Shown: positions 18,395-28,452, counted from the stretch's first letter. The stretch is DNA of 64,000 nucleotides from Aurantibacter_A sp965215845 (GCA_965215845.1 CBDCEL010000003.1:1054001-1118000), one strand, 5' to 3'. Numbers and translations: made by a program. Notes: a model not told the origin generated them from the letters alone.

Positions 18395-20044
18395 ATGAAG
18401 CATATTGGCATTTCGATGACCCTTTTTATCACCCTATTCTTGGTCTCATGTGAACAAGAAAAAAACCAATACGACGTCCTCATCACAAACGGTCAAATTC
18501 TTGACGGCTCGGGCAAAGTTTCGTATATCGGTGATATCGCGATCAACGCGGATACGATTGCGGCCATCGGAAAACTTGAAAATGCCACGGGCAAAAATGA
18601 AATCGATGCCACCGGGCTTTCCGTGGCACCAGGGTTTATCAATATGTTGAGTTGGGCGAACGTATCCTTGATCGAAGACGGGCGCTCACAAGGGGATATT
18701 CGACAAGGTGTTACCTTGGAGGTTCTTGGTGAAGGCTCTTCGATGGGGCCCCTTAGCGAACCAATGAAAAAGAATATGCGAGAATTTCAGGGAGATATCA
18801 AATATGATGTTTCTTGGACCACGCTTGGCGAATACCTGCAACATCTTGAAGACAAAGGTATTTCAACCAATGTCGCCTCCTTTGTCGGCAATGCGACCTT
18901 ACGGCAACATGTCATTGGAATAGAAAAGCGACCTCCAACCGACAAGGAAATGGAAGAAATGAAGGACCTACTTCGTCAGGGAATGGAAGAGGGTGCCGTT
19001 GGCATGTCGACCTCGTTGATCTATGTACCCAGCGGACATGCCGAAACCGATGAGATTATCGAATTGGCCAAAGTGGTGGCCGAATACGATGGCATGTACA
19101 TTTCGCATATCCGTGATGAGGAAGGAGGATTGTTGGAAGCCGTCGAGGAGTTGATCACCATTTCAGAGGAGGCAAAATTACCTGCAGAAATCTATCACTT
19201 CAAAGCCTCGGGAAATGCAAACTGGCATTTATTGGATAGCGCAATCACCCTGGTCGAAAATGCCAGAAACAAAGGCCTGCCCATTACCACCGATATGTAT
19301 ATGTACAATGCAAGCTCCACCGGGTTGAACGTGGTGCTGCCCTCTTGGGCCAAGGAGGGCGGGCATTCTTCAACTATGAAACTAATTGGGAACCCTGCGA
19401 AACGGAAAAAGATGATGGCGGAAATCGATTTTCACGTACCCCCCGAAAAAATCCTTCTAGTGGGCTTCCGCAATAAAGAAATGCGAAACCTTATCGGGAA
19501 GACACTTGCCGATGTCGCCAAAGAACGAAACAAGACACCGAATGAAACCTTGGTCGATTTGATCTATGAGGATAATAGCAGAATTCAAGTCGTTTATTTT
19601 TCCATGTCGGAAGATAACATCAAGAAGAAATTGAAGCTGCCCTATATGAGTATTTGTTCCGATGCGGGATCCTATACGAACGAAGGGGTGTTTTTGGAGC
19701 AAAGCACCCACCCCCGTGCTTATGGGTCATTTGCAAGGTTGTTAAGCCATTTTGTTAGGGAGGAAAAGGTAATTCCGCTTGAAGAGGCCATTCATAAATT
19801 GACGACCTTACCGGCCACCAATTTAAAGCTGAAAAAACGAGGAGCGTTAAAAAAGGGCTATTTTGCCGATGTCGTAATTTTTGACCCCAATAAGATAAAA
19901 GACCATGCGACCTTCGAAAAACCACATCAATACGCAACTGGCATGCGGCACGTTTTTGTTAACGGTGGGCACGTCTTGAAAGACGGGGAGCATACCGGTG
20001 CATTTTCAGGTAGGTTTGTCAAAGGGCCCGGTTGGAAAAAATAG
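18395..20044 (+). CDS. D-aminoacylase-like amidohydrolase lipoprotein with an altered metal site
   Basis: 549 residues from the ATG at 18395. A lipobox (ITLFLVSC) makes it an exported lipoprotein. The fold is amidohydrolase/N-acyl-D-amino-acid deacylase: DVLITNGQILDGSGK, GMSTSLIYVPSGHAETDEI, YISHIRDEE, ITTDMYMY and a C-terminal KKGYFADVVIFDP. At the place of the usual H-x-H after VAPGFI it reads NMLSWANVSL, so two classic metal ligands are absent; later His residues are kept. It may use a single metal or have another substrate. It lies upstream of the SMP-30 gene. Confidence 0.8.
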   Translation: MKHIGISMTLFITLFLVSCEQEKNQYDVLITNGQILDGSGKVSYIGDIAINADTIAAIGKLENATGKNEIDATGLSVAPGFINMLSWANVSLIEDGRSQGDIRQGVTLEVLGEGSSMGPLSEPMKKNMREFQGDIKYDVSWTTLGEYLQHLEDKGISTNVASFVGNATLRQHVIGIEKRPPTDKEMEEMKDLLRQGMEEGAVGMSTSLIYVPSGHAETDEIIELAKVVAEYDGMYISHIRDEEGGLLEAVEELITISEEAKLPAEIYHFKASGNANWHLLDSAITLVENARNKGLPITTDMYMYNASSTGLNVVLPSWAKEGGHSSTMKLIGNPAKRKKMMAEIDFHVPPEKILLVGFRNKEMRNLIGKTLADVAKERNKTPNETLVDLIYEDNSRIQVVYFSMSEDNIKKKLKLPYMSICSDAGSYTNEGVFLEQSTHPRAYGSFARLLSHFVREEKVIPLEEAIHKLTTLPATNLKLKKRGALKKGYFADVVIFDPNKIKDHATFEKPHQYATGMRHVFVNGGHVLKDGEHTGAFSGRFVKGPGWKK

Positions 20045-20081
20045 ACTTTTTTGGTTCCTCCCCTCAGATGAAGAGGAATAG

Positions 20082-20099
20082 CCTGACATATTGGTCAGG
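20082..20099. promoter_or_regulatory. Short perfect hairpin between the D-aminoacylase-like and SMP-30 genes
   Basis: CCTGAC, a 6-base loop, then GTCAGG. No T tract follows, so it is not a clear terminator. It may act as a weak 3' processing signal or operator. The preceding bases CCTCCCCTCAGA also occur near 18254, after the sugar isomerase gene. Confidence 0.3.
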
Positions 20100-20141
20100 T
20101 TGAAGTGGCCAACAGTGTAACTTAAATTCAAAAAACAATAG

Positions 20142-21032
20142 ATGAAAACAATACAATTATTATTCGCGGTACTTCTCATTTTTACCTCATGTAAGGCCCA
20201 AGAGAAAAGTATCATTGCCCAAGGAGCCAAATTAAATTTGGTCGCCGACGGTTACGATTTTACCGAAGGTCCGGCCGTTGCTAAAAATGGTGACGTTTAT
20301 TTCACCGACCAGCCCAATGATCGCATCGTGAAATGGAATGCCACCGATAATTCCGTTTCCGATTGGATGAAACCAAGCGGACGCTCAAACGGACTTTACT
20401 TTGATCATGATGGCACCTTACTATCCTGCGCCGATGAAAAAAATGAATTGTGGCGCATTGATCCTGAAAAGAACGTTACGGTAATCATCGATAATTTTGA
20501 GGAAAAAAAATTGGGTGGCCCGAACGACCTTTGGGTCGATCCCAAGGGAGGAATATATTTCACGGACCCATTATACGAACGTCCATGGTGGGAACCAACC
20601 GAAAACAGGATAACGGAGAGACTGGTATATTACATAACACCAAATCAAGGCGACGTTAAAGTCGTGGCCGGGAATTTTGTAATGCCAAATGGAATTATTG
20701 GTTCTGCGGACGGAAAGACCCTCTACATAGCTGACATCGGTGACAAAAAAACCTATGTTTATTCGGTAAATGAAGATGGAAGCCTTTCAGGGCGTAAACT
20801 ATTCTGCGAACTTGGTTCTGACGGAATGACCATCGATAACCAAGGAAATGTATATTTGACAGGAGATGGGGTCACCGTTTTTGATAAAACTGGGAAGCAA
20901 ATCAAACAAATCGATGTCCCCGAAAAATGGACGGCGAACGTGACTTTTGGCGGGCCACAACAAAACATTCTCTTCATAACCGCGATGGATTCGGTTTACA
21001 CGCTTATGATGAACGTCAATGGAATTCGGTAA
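20142..21032 (+). CDS. SMP-30/gluconolactonase family lipoprotein
   Basis: 296 residues with a lipobox (LLIFTSC). A six-bladed beta-propeller is indicated by FTEGPAV, the metal-binding Glu in the first blade, GGPNDLWVDPKGGIYFTDP, MPNGIIGSADGKTLYIAD and DGMTIDNQGNVYLTG. It hydrolyses sugar lactones such as glucono-lactone, here outside the cytoplasm. It follows the exported D-aminoacylase-like gene. Confidence 0.88.
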   Translation: MKTIQLLFAVLLIFTSCKAQEKSIIAQGAKLNLVADGYDFTEGPAVAKNGDVYFTDQPNDRIVKWNATDNSVSDWMKPSGRSNGLYFDHDGTLLSCADEKNELWRIDPEKNVTVIIDNFEEKKLGGPNDLWVDPKGGIYFTDPLYERPWWEPTENRITERLVYYITPNQGDVKVVAGNFVMPNGIIGSADGKTLYIADIGDKKTYVYSVNEDGSLSGRKLFCELGSDGMTIDNQGNVYLTGDGVTVFDKTGKQIKQIDVPEKWTANVTFGGPQQNILFITAMDSVYTLMMNVNGIR

Positions 21033-21150
21033 ACAGAATTGAAGGTGCTATGTCCTAAAATACGGTTCCGGTTCGTCATAACTGCAAATGACCCAATTTC
21101 CGATAGTTGAAAAATCGATATATTGTGGGCAATGGTCAAAAACACAAGTC

Positions 21151-21609
21151 ATGAGTTGGAAAAATCTATTCGATGAAAAAGAATCACAAGAAGCCATTGA
21201 GCGCATCAACAAACTAACCCCTGAGACACAACATCTTTGGGGAAAGATGGATGTTGCCCAAATGTTGGCGCATTGCAATGTTGCCTATGAATTGGTCTAT
21301 ACCGACAAGCATCCCAAGCCCAAAGGATTTAAAAAGTTTATGATTAAACTTTTCGCCAAAAATATTGTGGTCGGACCAAAACCCTACAAAAAAAATATAC
21401 GTACCGCCCCTGCCTTTCTTATAGCGGATGAGCGGAATTTCAACATAGAAAAAAAGCGTCTGGTGGATTATATTAAAAAAACGCAGGAGCTTGGCGAACA
21501 ACACTTTGACGGGAGGGATTCACATGCCTTCGGCAAACTTTCCATAGAAAAATGGAACACGCTATTCTCAAAGCACCTTGACCATCATCTACAGCAATTT
21601 GGGGTTTAG
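21151..21609 (+). CDS. DUF1569 family protein (DinB-like fold)
   Basis: 152 residues from MSWKNLFDEKE. The family block LTPETQHLWGKMDVAQMLAHC and the C-terminal WNTLFSKHLDHHLQQFGV supply His residues typical of DinB-like four-helix proteins. Soluble, with unknown function. The longer frame from 21088 is less likely. Confidence 0.75.
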   Translation: MSWKNLFDEKESQEAIERINKLTPETQHLWGKMDVAQMLAHCNVAYELVYTDKHPKPKGFKKFMIKLFAKNIVVGPKPYKKNIRTAPAFLIADERNFNIEKKRLVDYIKKTQELGEQHFDGRDSHAFGKLSIEKWNTLFSKHLDHHLQQFGV

Positions 21610-21630
21610 ACCATTCAATAGCGGTACTAA

Positions 21631-22233
21631 ATGGAAATAATCACAGGCATGCTACTTGGCCTAAGTACCCTATTGTTCATAGGCCCTGTTTTTTTCTATT
21701 TGCTTAAAAGCTCTTTGGAAGTCGGATTCAAAGCCGGATTTGCGATTGCGTTGGGTATTATCATTGGGGATGTCATTTATGTAATCTTGGCCTTGCAAGG
21801 GTTGGGCGGTTTTTTGCAAAAAGGGGAGAACGCAAAATGGATGGCCATGGCGGGCGGCCTCCTTTTGATCGGGATGGGCTTGAAATATCTTCTAAAGCCT
21901 TCGATCAAAACCAAAGTCTCGAAAAAGACGAGTTCAAGGTCGCTTTGGATCTATCTCTTGAACGGATTCCTTATCAATTTTGTCAATCCTTTCGTTTTTG
22001 GGGTCTGGATACTTTTTTTGACAATCAATCAAACAAAGTTTGATTCCCAAGCTTCGGTCGTAGTGTCCTTATCGGTCACATTGGCGATCATATTTTTGAC
22101 AGACCTGCTTAAGGCCATTTTCGCAAATAAACTCAAGAAATTCATGAGTGTGACAAGATTGAAAGTGGTCTATCAGATATTCGGTATAATCATGTTGCTG
22201 TTCGGTGGGCGTCTGATTTTCATGTTTTTATAG
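21631..22233 (+). CDS. LysE-family amino acid/metabolite exporter
   Basis: 200 residues with 6 transmembrane helices. The N-terminus GMLLGLSTLLFIGPVFFYLL and FAIALGIIIGDVIYVILA match LysE/RhtB exporters. Probably exports an amino acid or a related small molecule. It starts 21 bases after the DUF1569 gene. Confidence 0.8.
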   Translation: MEIITGMLLGLSTLLFIGPVFFYLLKSSLEVGFKAGFAIALGIIIGDVIYVILALQGLGGFLQKGENAKWMAMAGGLLLIGMGLKYLLKPSIKTKVSKKTSSRSLWIYLLNGFLINFVNPFVFGVWILFLTINQTKFDSQASVVVSLSVTLAIIFLTDLLKAIFANKLKKFMSVTRLKVVYQIFGIIMLLFGGRLIFMFL

Positions 22234-22275
22234 CCTAAATTCCCTATATTTAGTAAACTTCTTAAACCAACTATT

Positions 22276-22776
22276 ATGTTTCCAAACATGTTAATTGTGG
22301 CCCTCGCGGCCCTAGTACCTCTTGTAATCGGCTTTATTTATTATAATCCGAACGTCTTGGGTAAGGCCTGGATGAAAGTAAGCGGAATGACCGAGGAAAA
22401 AATGAAGGAAGGCAATATGGCCATCATTTATGGCACAGCCTACGTATTGAGCTTTTTGGCCGCATTTTGGCTTTTTACCTTGGTCGTTCATCAGACCGAC
22501 CATTACTCACTTTTGATGAACGAACCCGGTTTTGGCGAAGACGGGTCTGAGACCATGAACCAAATTGGGGCATTTATGGAGGCCTATGGCGACCGTTTCA
22601 GAACCTTTGGCCATGGTGCCACACATGGTGGGTTGATCGGCCTTTTTATTGGATTGCCCATACTTTTGACCAACGGCCTTTTTGAAGGCAAAGGATTTAA
22701 ATACGGATTTATCAATGCGGGCTATTGGGTCATTACATTTGCCCTAATGGGAGGGATTCTTTGCCAATGGGCGTAA
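22276..22776 (+). CDS. DUF1761 family membrane protein
   Basis: 166 residues with about 4 transmembrane helices. FIYYNPNVLGKAWMKVSGMT and HGATHGGLIGLFIGLPILL are hallmarks of DUF1761. Function unknown. It ends at a long-stem terminator shared with the convergent acyltransferase gene. Confidence 0.8.
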   Translation: MFPNMLIVALAALVPLVIGFIYYNPNVLGKAWMKVSGMTEEKMKEGNMAIIYGTAYVLSFLAAFWLFTLVVHQTDHYSLLMNEPGFGEDGSETMNQIGAFMEAYGDRFRTFGHGATHGGLIGLFIGLPILLTNGLFEGKGFKYGFINAGYWVITFALMGGILCQWA

Positions 22777-22818
22777 CTCTCCTTTGAACGTAAAATCCGA
22801 GGTAATCAAGGATTCCAA

Positions 22819-22878
22819 AAAAAATCCCGAAGGAGGTTCTGCCATACCGGTCACGATCTTGCCTTCGGGATTTTTTAT
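22819..22878. terminator. Bidirectional terminator between convergent genes
   Basis: AATCCCGAAGG (22823-22833) pairs with CCTTCGGGATT (22862-22872), flanked by an A run on the left and a T run on the right, so it works in both directions. The loop of about 28 bases is unusually long. It lies between the DUF1761 gene and the minus-strand GNAT-like gene. Confidence 0.75.
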
Positions 22879-22945
22879 TGTACTTTTTAAAAACCATATG
22901 TAATTCATACAACGCCCAAACCGAAGAAAGGTTTTAAGTGTAAAC

Positions 22946-24118
22946 CTAAAGATTCGGAAAATTGGCTTTGAAAGGTTTTCGCAATTCAAACTTACTGGGC
23001 GAGACAAACCCCAAAATGGTCGACATGAGAATGTTGGTCAACGCCGTTTTGTGTTTTGCATATAATTTCATGTTGATAGGTTTGGCCCCAAGGGCGCTTT
23101 TAATCAATTCACTTGTACGACCTAGTTGCAATTCTTTTGAACCGGTCGAGATAGCCTGATCGACGTAATCATAGAGCAATCTTTGATAAATGGCAAACTC
23201 TAAATTATAATCATAATCAATACCGACATAATTGGCCTCCATGATTCCTTTGTGAAAAAATGCCGTGCTGAAACCGACAAGTTTGTCATGATGAAAAAGC
23301 CCTCTCATTGAGAAGGAAGTGCCCAATTTTTTTTGAAAGGCCGCAAAAGTCAAGGGTTCAATAGTACCAAAAATATAGTTCGACCGTTCAAGTACGTTCT
23401 CGAACAACCGTTGGATCCTATCTTTGTTCTTTACAATATCTTCATAACCAAGCGATTTTATTTCTAGATCTTTCGATTTCTTGAAGGCCCCTTTCGCCTT
23501 GTTCCTGAATTTTGTCTTCATGCTGAAAAGGTAATCGTCCATCGATTTCCAATTCTTATGGATTGGCAAGACCATGTTCACATCGATCATAAAGTCTTTG
23601 TACTTATAACCCTTCAGCTTATCGCTGTACGAAGTCGATTGCGGCCAGAATTCCTTAAAAAGGATGACCGAAAGTTTCTTTCCGGTGCTCTTATCATTCT
23701 TGATTCTATTGCTAATTTCCACGACTTGTTCAATAACATCTTCTTCAGCTATTTTTGAATTCCACAGAAACCCATTTTCCCCATCTGAAAAAACATTGCC
23801 ACAGACCAGAATGTACATTGAAAAGCAATCTTCTTTGTTCGCATCATTGTGAAAATGTCTTAGAATGGCCTTCGGATGGTCATTTTTACGGTACTCAAAA
23901 ATGACAAGTTGAAAGACAGCGACCATTACCGGTTCGTTCTTTTTGTTGTAGACTATCGCATAAAATATATCGATATCACGTTCAATTGTCGTCTCGAGGG
24001 CTTCCAAATAGGGAATGGAAAGATAAACGTTTCTGTCTTGCACCACAGTGGCCCAATCCTTTTGGTCTAAGGATTGTATGGAAGTCTTGAGTTCCGAATG
24101 ATAGGCAGTCTTGATCAT
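22946..24118 (-). CDS. GNAT/FemAB-like acyltransferase (peptidoglycan-biosynthesis type)
   Basis: 390 residues, soluble. The N-terminal part has YLSIPYLEALE. A basic helix MKTKFRNKAKGAFKKSKDL and a C-terminal GNAT-like core (LVGFSTAFFHKGIMEANYVG, LQLGRTSELIKSALGA) place it with the FemAB/CelD-type acetyltransferase-like proteins. The substrate is unknown. Single gene with its own upstream region. Confidence 0.65.
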   Translation of the reverse strand: MIKTAYHSELKTSIQSLDQKDWATVVQDRNVYLSIPYLEALETTIERDIDIFYAIVYNKKNEPVMVAVFQLVIFEYRKNDHPKAILRHFHNDANKEDCFSMYILVCGNVFSDGENGFLWNSKIAEEDVIEQVVEISNRIKNDKSTGKKLSVILFKEFWPQSTSYSDKLKGYKYKDFMIDVNMVLPIHKNWKSMDDYLFSMKTKFRNKAKGAFKKSKDLEIKSLGYEDIVKNKDRIQRLFENVLERSNYIFGTIEPLTFAAFQKKLGTSFSMRGLFHHDKLVGFSTAFFHKGIMEANYVGIDYDYNLEFAIYQRLLYDYVDQAISTGSKELQLGRTSELIKSALGAKPINMKLYAKHKTALTNILMSTILGFVSPSKFELRKPFKANFPNL

Positions 24119-24244
24119 CGATTTTCTCTCAAACTGTCTCGACAGTTTTTCAATTTAGGGGATAGATTTAGAATTGCCAACCTCTTAACAAAAATTAAAC
24201 AATCACTGCCAGATCGATGTCCAAATCTTGGCCTTGGGTCAAAA

Positions 24245-24826
24245 CTAGTCGATTTTGGTCAGGCGTATATTCCTAAAAAGTATCCGGCCAGATTCAGCGG
24301 CCTGCAAGGCGATCGGGCCTACTGCCAGATCTTGGTCCTTCAAATCAGCAGTGAGAACGCCATTGACCCAAACTTGAAGGTGGTCTTTTTCATTTCTGAT
24401 CTTATAGCGGTTCCATTTATCCAAGGTTTCGACCTTGGTCAGCGGGGTCGTTCTTGTCACAACTGCACCTGTTCTGCTCTTTTGATCAGGATGCAAGTCC
24501 CAAATATTGATCTCATAACAATCCACATTTGAAATCCCGTTCTCCTTGCATCGAATAAAAACCCCTGAATTGATCGTACTGTCCGGCTTGAATTCAAGTT
24601 CTAGTACAAAGTCCTTGTATGACTTTTTGGTCATTGCAAAGCCCGTGCCCGCTTCCAAACTTCCTACCAGTTCGCCGTTTACAAACTCCCATTTGGCGTC
24701 TCCCTCGCTGAACCAATCCTTCGAGTTCTCCGCAAATAATATTTCTTGGGGAATTTTCGCTCCGGCACAAGAGCCAATAATCAATGATACGATCAATAGT
24801 TTTGCAAGTAGTCTTGAATTTTTCAT
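24245..24826 (-). CDS. DUF1080 (3-keto-disaccharide hydrolase-like) lipoprotein
   Basis: 193 residues with a lipobox (SLIIGSC). The beta-jelly-roll concanavalin-like fold of DUF1080 is shown by DFVLELEFKPDSTINSGVFI, WDLHPDQKSRTGAV, KWNRYKIR and a C-terminal FRNIRLTKID. Members are exported and linked with sugar breakdown. It lies 51 bases after the beta-helix gene on the same strand. Confidence 0.85.
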   Translation of the reverse strand: MKNSRLLAKLLIVSLIIGSCAGAKIPQEILFAENSKDWFSEGDAKWEFVNGELVGSLEAGTGFAMTKKSYKDFVLELEFKPDSTINSGVFIRCKENGISNVDCYEINIWDLHPDQKSRTGAVVTRTTPLTKVETLDKWNRYKIRNEKDHLQVWVNGVLTADLKDQDLAVGPIALQAAESGRILFRNIRLTKID

Positions 24827-24877
24827 TTCTTCTTTTTTATTTTTTGCTTTTAAGTTAAAAAGTAGAAGGTCAGTCTC

Positions 24878-26140
24878 TTAATCAAGGCCCAATGTTTCGG
24901 TCAATCGACCCTCCGAGTCATATACCTTGACATTTTTGAAGTCGATTATGGTGTTCGTTGCTTCAACATCGTCATAGGGCCACTGGCCCTTCCCTGGAAA
25001 AAGCGTCGAGTCGTAAATCTTCAGTTCGGAACGTTCTCCTTCCAATCGAATCAAATTATTGCCGGCTCTTCGGTTCTTTATTTGGGCATCTTGAATTAAG
25101 AAATCTTTGAGTCCGTCTATTGTCAATGCCGCATAGGCCTCGGTGTCAACGGTCAACGATCTTATTTCTGCACCTTTGATATCTGCAAATTTAATTCTGC
25201 CACACTGTCTAAATGTATTGTTATCCATTGACAGGTCTTCGATGGCCAAAAAACCCTCCCCCTCACTATTATCCATAACATTGTTCGAGAAGGTGACGTT
25301 CTTTGTGCGCAGGCCCGTAACGATTTCGTTTCTGGTAACCACAATGGAGGCAAAATTATCTTGAAAGCAATTTCCCTGGATGGTGACGCCATCGGTTCCG
25401 ATAAATTCAAGGGCGCGATCGGAGGAATTGGTAAAACTGCTGTTTAAAACTTGTACGTTTTTCCCTAATCCACCAACGGAAACCCCCATGCCGTATTCCC
25501 TTAGGCCAGTATTTGTGAATTCGGAATCAATAATCAAAATATCTTCATAACGGCTTGTTTCGGCAATTGTCCGTTGTCTATGATGGTTCTGAATTTCAAG
25601 GCCCATACGCCCAATGCTATCTACCTTGAACCTTCTGAATACAACCCCTTTGGTCTTCGTATTTCGCTCATTGATGAACTTGATTCCATTGGTGGCCGAT
25701 TTTGGGGCCGACATAAATACATCTTCCAAAAGGAGGTTGGCAATATTCTGCTCGTTCGAATGTATCAGGGACAACTGCCCTCTACTTGAAGCCGTAGCAT
25801 CGGTAGATTTAATGGAAATATTCTTGAACGCGATATTTTTCATTGGCCCGCCAATCTTAAAAAGTATGGGTCTGGTGGTAATGATTTCCGTTCCCGGTTC
25901 TCCTTCAATTGTAAAGTTCTCGAGTTTATCGGTTCGGATAGTTTCGGTAAAATGATATTTCCCCTTCGGAAAAAACAAATGGGTATCGTCAGCCAATAGG
26001 GCGATCAGTTCCTCGCTTTGGTCCGTTCCATTTTGTGCCAGGCCATTTTCAAGAACATTTTTCAAAACTTGTTCTTGTTGTGAAAACATCCTTATAAAAA
26101 CCAATCCGAGTAAGAAGGTCAGGAAAATTCGTTTTTTCAC
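24878..26140 (-). CDS. Secreted right-handed parallel beta-helix protein
   Basis: 420 residues with a signal peptide (RIFLTFLLGLVFIRMFS). It starts with the pectate-lyase-like segment LIALLADDTHLFFPKGKYHF and continues as repeated short strands with Asn/Ser ladders (VTIQGNCFQDNFASIVVTRN). A polysaccharide lyase or hydrolase, or a carbohydrate-binding surface protein, is likely. The active residues are not identifiable by eye. Confidence 0.75.
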   Translation of the reverse strand: MKKRIFLTFLLGLVFIRMFSQQEQVLKNVLENGLAQNGTDQSEELIALLADDTHLFFPKGKYHFTETIRTDKLENFTIEGEPGTEIITTRPILFKIGGPMKNIAFKNISIKSTDATASSRGQLSLIHSNEQNIANLLLEDVFMSAPKSATNGIKFINERNTKTKGVVFRRFKVDSIGRMGLEIQNHHRQRTIAETSRYEDILIIDSEFTNTGLREYGMGVSVGGLGKNVQVLNSSFTNSSDRALEFIGTDGVTIQGNCFQDNFASIVVTRNEIVTGLRTKNVTFSNNVMDNSEGEGFLAIEDLSMDNNTFRQCGRIKFADIKGAEIRSLTVDTEAYAALTIDGLKDFLIQDAQIKNRRAGNNLIRLEGERSELKIYDSTLFPGKGQWPYDDVEATNTIIDFKNVKVYDSEGRLTETLGLD

Positions 26141-26238
26141 ACGTTTGAATTTTAGCGATTATTTGAAGAAGACAATTATGACACAAAAAACGTTCGTAAC
26201 CACTCTTTGCGGTCAGTCTTCCATATGCCTTACCGTTC

Positions 26239-28452
26239 TCATTTTAAAATATCGAACATGCGCGTATACTTGATAATAAAACTGTTGTTCAACGGCCCGC
26301 CATCTTGCAAATTATGGTTGTACACTACGAAGAGACCTGTGTTCGCCCTTTGTAACCAACCAAAACGAATGTTCGCCGCCCACAACTTATCAGAGGTATT
26401 GTGCTGTATCAGACCCTGCAGGTAAATGGTAGGTGTAAAGGCATACGAAATCTGGCTTCTCAAAATATTGGCCGTGAAATTGCCTACTGGCAAATGAAAG
26501 TTGTTGTACAGAAAGGTCACTTCTGAATTGAATTTATTGCCTACGCGCCATCGGCCGGTAATGCTTTCGACATACCGTGTACCGCCAAAAGATCCCCCAA
26601 TGACGGATCTCAGACTTACCGAAAAGGGATGGCTTCTGTTGGTAAAGAAAATTATTTGGGATTCAACATGGTTGTAATTACCGGGCTGCACGATTACGTT
26701 TTGGCCCCGTGAAATGTCAAAGGCATCCACTACCCCTTCTTTCGTGACGTTGATACCGGTATGGATCTCAAGGCCACTTTTCCATTCGAAGTGGTTGTCG
26801 ATGTGAAGAAAGCTGGTCTCCAAAAATCCGTCGAAATTCCAATAGCCCCGATATGAAATGTGTGGCCGATATTCCAAAATCTTGGCATCTGGGTTTTTGG
26901 GCCGTAAATGGTACAAGACCAAGCCTTCAGGTTTTCGAAATGCCGAGCGAAGTAAAAATCCCACTTCGGGATTGAACCCCTGCCCCACTTCGGTGTAAGC
27001 GGCGCGCAGTTCCCAATTGTTCCAATTGTAATCTGTCTGAAACTTAAAAGAGTGTGCATTGATGGTATCGTTGGGATCTTTTGTCTTGGCGAAGAAACCT
27101 GACATACGGGCCTTTTTCCCAAGACCCAGTTTTCCGTCAAGGGCAAAGGTGCGATTGTAATTATTATCGGATTGCAGGCCCTGTCGGTTGATAAATGCGG
27201 CCCCGAGGGCCGTACGCCCCTTGAACTCGTGATTGACCCTTGCCACGGTAAAATTGTTCTCTTCAATTCCCTTATCTTGAACATCTTCCGTCCACATACT
27301 TAAAAGTCCCACATTGGTACGGTTAAGCTTTCCCGACAGGCGGGCGCCTCCGATGATGGGCACGATATTTCCATTATCCCCGATTCCGATCCTGCGGCTG
27401 AAAAAGAGATCGACCTCACCAGGGCTCCCGACACTGAACAATCCGGCATTTTCCAAAAAGAAAGGTCGCTTTTCAGGAAAGAAGAGATTGAAACGATCCA
27501 GGTTTACCTGTTGGTCATCGACCTCTACCTGGGCAAAATCGGTATTATAGGTCAGGTCTAACGTAAGGCTCGGGGTAACACTGAATTTGATATCCCCGCC
27601 CACTTCGGCCGAGAAATCGGCTTCGGGATCGGCAACGGTATGGTCTTTGTCCATGCGCCCCAGCACATAGGGAATCAACTTTAAATTACCCGGGCTAGGG
27701 AGGTCGAGATTCGTCAAAGTGCCCGCCAGCGACAGTCTTTTTAAGTCAAGGCCCAAGGGTATCGGTGCCCAATAGGCAATTTCGTTGCTCTTTCTGATGT
27801 TCCTCCGAAAATTGATGCCCCAATCCTTTCCGGCTTGAAACCGCAAGGTCCTGACCGGAATCGCAAATTCTGCACTCCATCCGTAATCTCCTACTTCCGT
27901 TTTCACCTCGAAAGCAGCATCCCAATTGAGGTTGAAGCCCCCAATGGTTCCACCTTGTTGTCGGTTGACATTAAAGTTTCCTTGCCCCTCGTTGTCGACC
28001 TGGGCGTCGTATTCCACGCCGAGTGAATTGGTTCCGAAAACGAATCCGTTTTGTCCATCCTTATAAGTATCCAAAATAAAAAGAAAGGCGTCGGTGTTGT
28101 CAAGGTCGGCATCGCGCCTGGCATCGGAGACCACGAGCGCATCTGGTCTAGAATCGTAACATACGACCGATAGGTAAAAAGTCTCTTTGGTATAGCCGAT
28201 CCGTATTTCTGTTTTTTCGCTTGCAGGGCGGCCAAAATTGGGTTGTGTCTGGGTCAACCCACCAAAGGGTTCGATGGCGCCCCAAATCTCGTCGCCCAGT
28301 ACATTTCCGTCAATTTGTGGCGGACTATCAAAAGCCACGGCCCATGCGACCGGACGGGTGTTGGGGTTCAACGTTGCCAAGCTGTCTTGTGCAAAAATGT
28401 TCGAAGTAAAAACAAAAAGCGAAAGAATGAGAACACTCTTAGGAAAGATCAT
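26239..28452 (-). CDS. DUF5916 protein with N-terminal CBM9-like domain
   Basis: 737 residues with a signal peptide (SVLILSLFVFTSNIFAQ). The N-terminal ~220 residues are a carbohydrate-binding family 9-like domain (IDGNVLGDEIW, TDAFLFILDTYKDGQNGFVF). The rest is DUF5916, predicted as an outer-membrane beta barrel, with the marks FNLFFPEKRPFFLENAGLF and FFSRRIGI. The function of these Bacteroidota proteins is unknown. Transcribed alone. Confidence 0.85.
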   Translation of the reverse strand: MIFPKSVLILSLFVFTSNIFAQDSLATLNPNTRPVAWAVAFDSPPQIDGNVLGDEIWGAIEPFGGLTQTQPNFGRPASEKTEIRIGYTKETFYLSVVCYDSRPDALVVSDARRDADLDNTDAFLFILDTYKDGQNGFVFGTNSLGVEYDAQVDNEGQGNFNVNRQQGGTIGGFNLNWDAAFEVKTEVGDYGWSAEFAIPVRTLRFQAGKDWGINFRRNIRKSNEIAYWAPIPLGLDLKRLSLAGTLTNLDLPSPGNLKLIPYVLGRMDKDHTVADPEADFSAEVGGDIKFSVTPSLTLDLTYNTDFAQVEVDDQQVNLDRFNLFFPEKRPFFLENAGLFSVGSPGEVDLFFSRRIGIGDNGNIVPIIGGARLSGKLNRTNVGLLSMWTEDVQDKGIEENNFTVARVNHEFKGRTALGAAFINRQGLQSDNNYNRTFALDGKLGLGKKARMSGFFAKTKDPNDTINAHSFKFQTDYNWNNWELRAAYTEVGQGFNPEVGFLLRSAFRKPEGLVLYHLRPKNPDAKILEYRPHISYRGYWNFDGFLETSFLHIDNHFEWKSGLEIHTGINVTKEGVVDAFDISRGQNVIVQPGNYNHVESQIIFFTNRSHPFSVSLRSVIGGSFGGTRYVESITGRWRVGNKFNSEVTFLYNNFHLPVGNFTANILRSQISYAFTPTIYLQGLIQHNTSDKLWAANIRFGWLQRANTGLFVVYNHNLQDGGPLNNSFIIKYTRMFDILK

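Noticed and set aside
24131..24148. AAACTGT-CTCG-ACAGTTT hairpin followed by T residues on the plus strand
   Set aside because: No plus-strand gene ends before it, and on the minus strand no T tract follows; not a supported terminator. It could be an operator near the acyltransferase start, but evidence is too thin.
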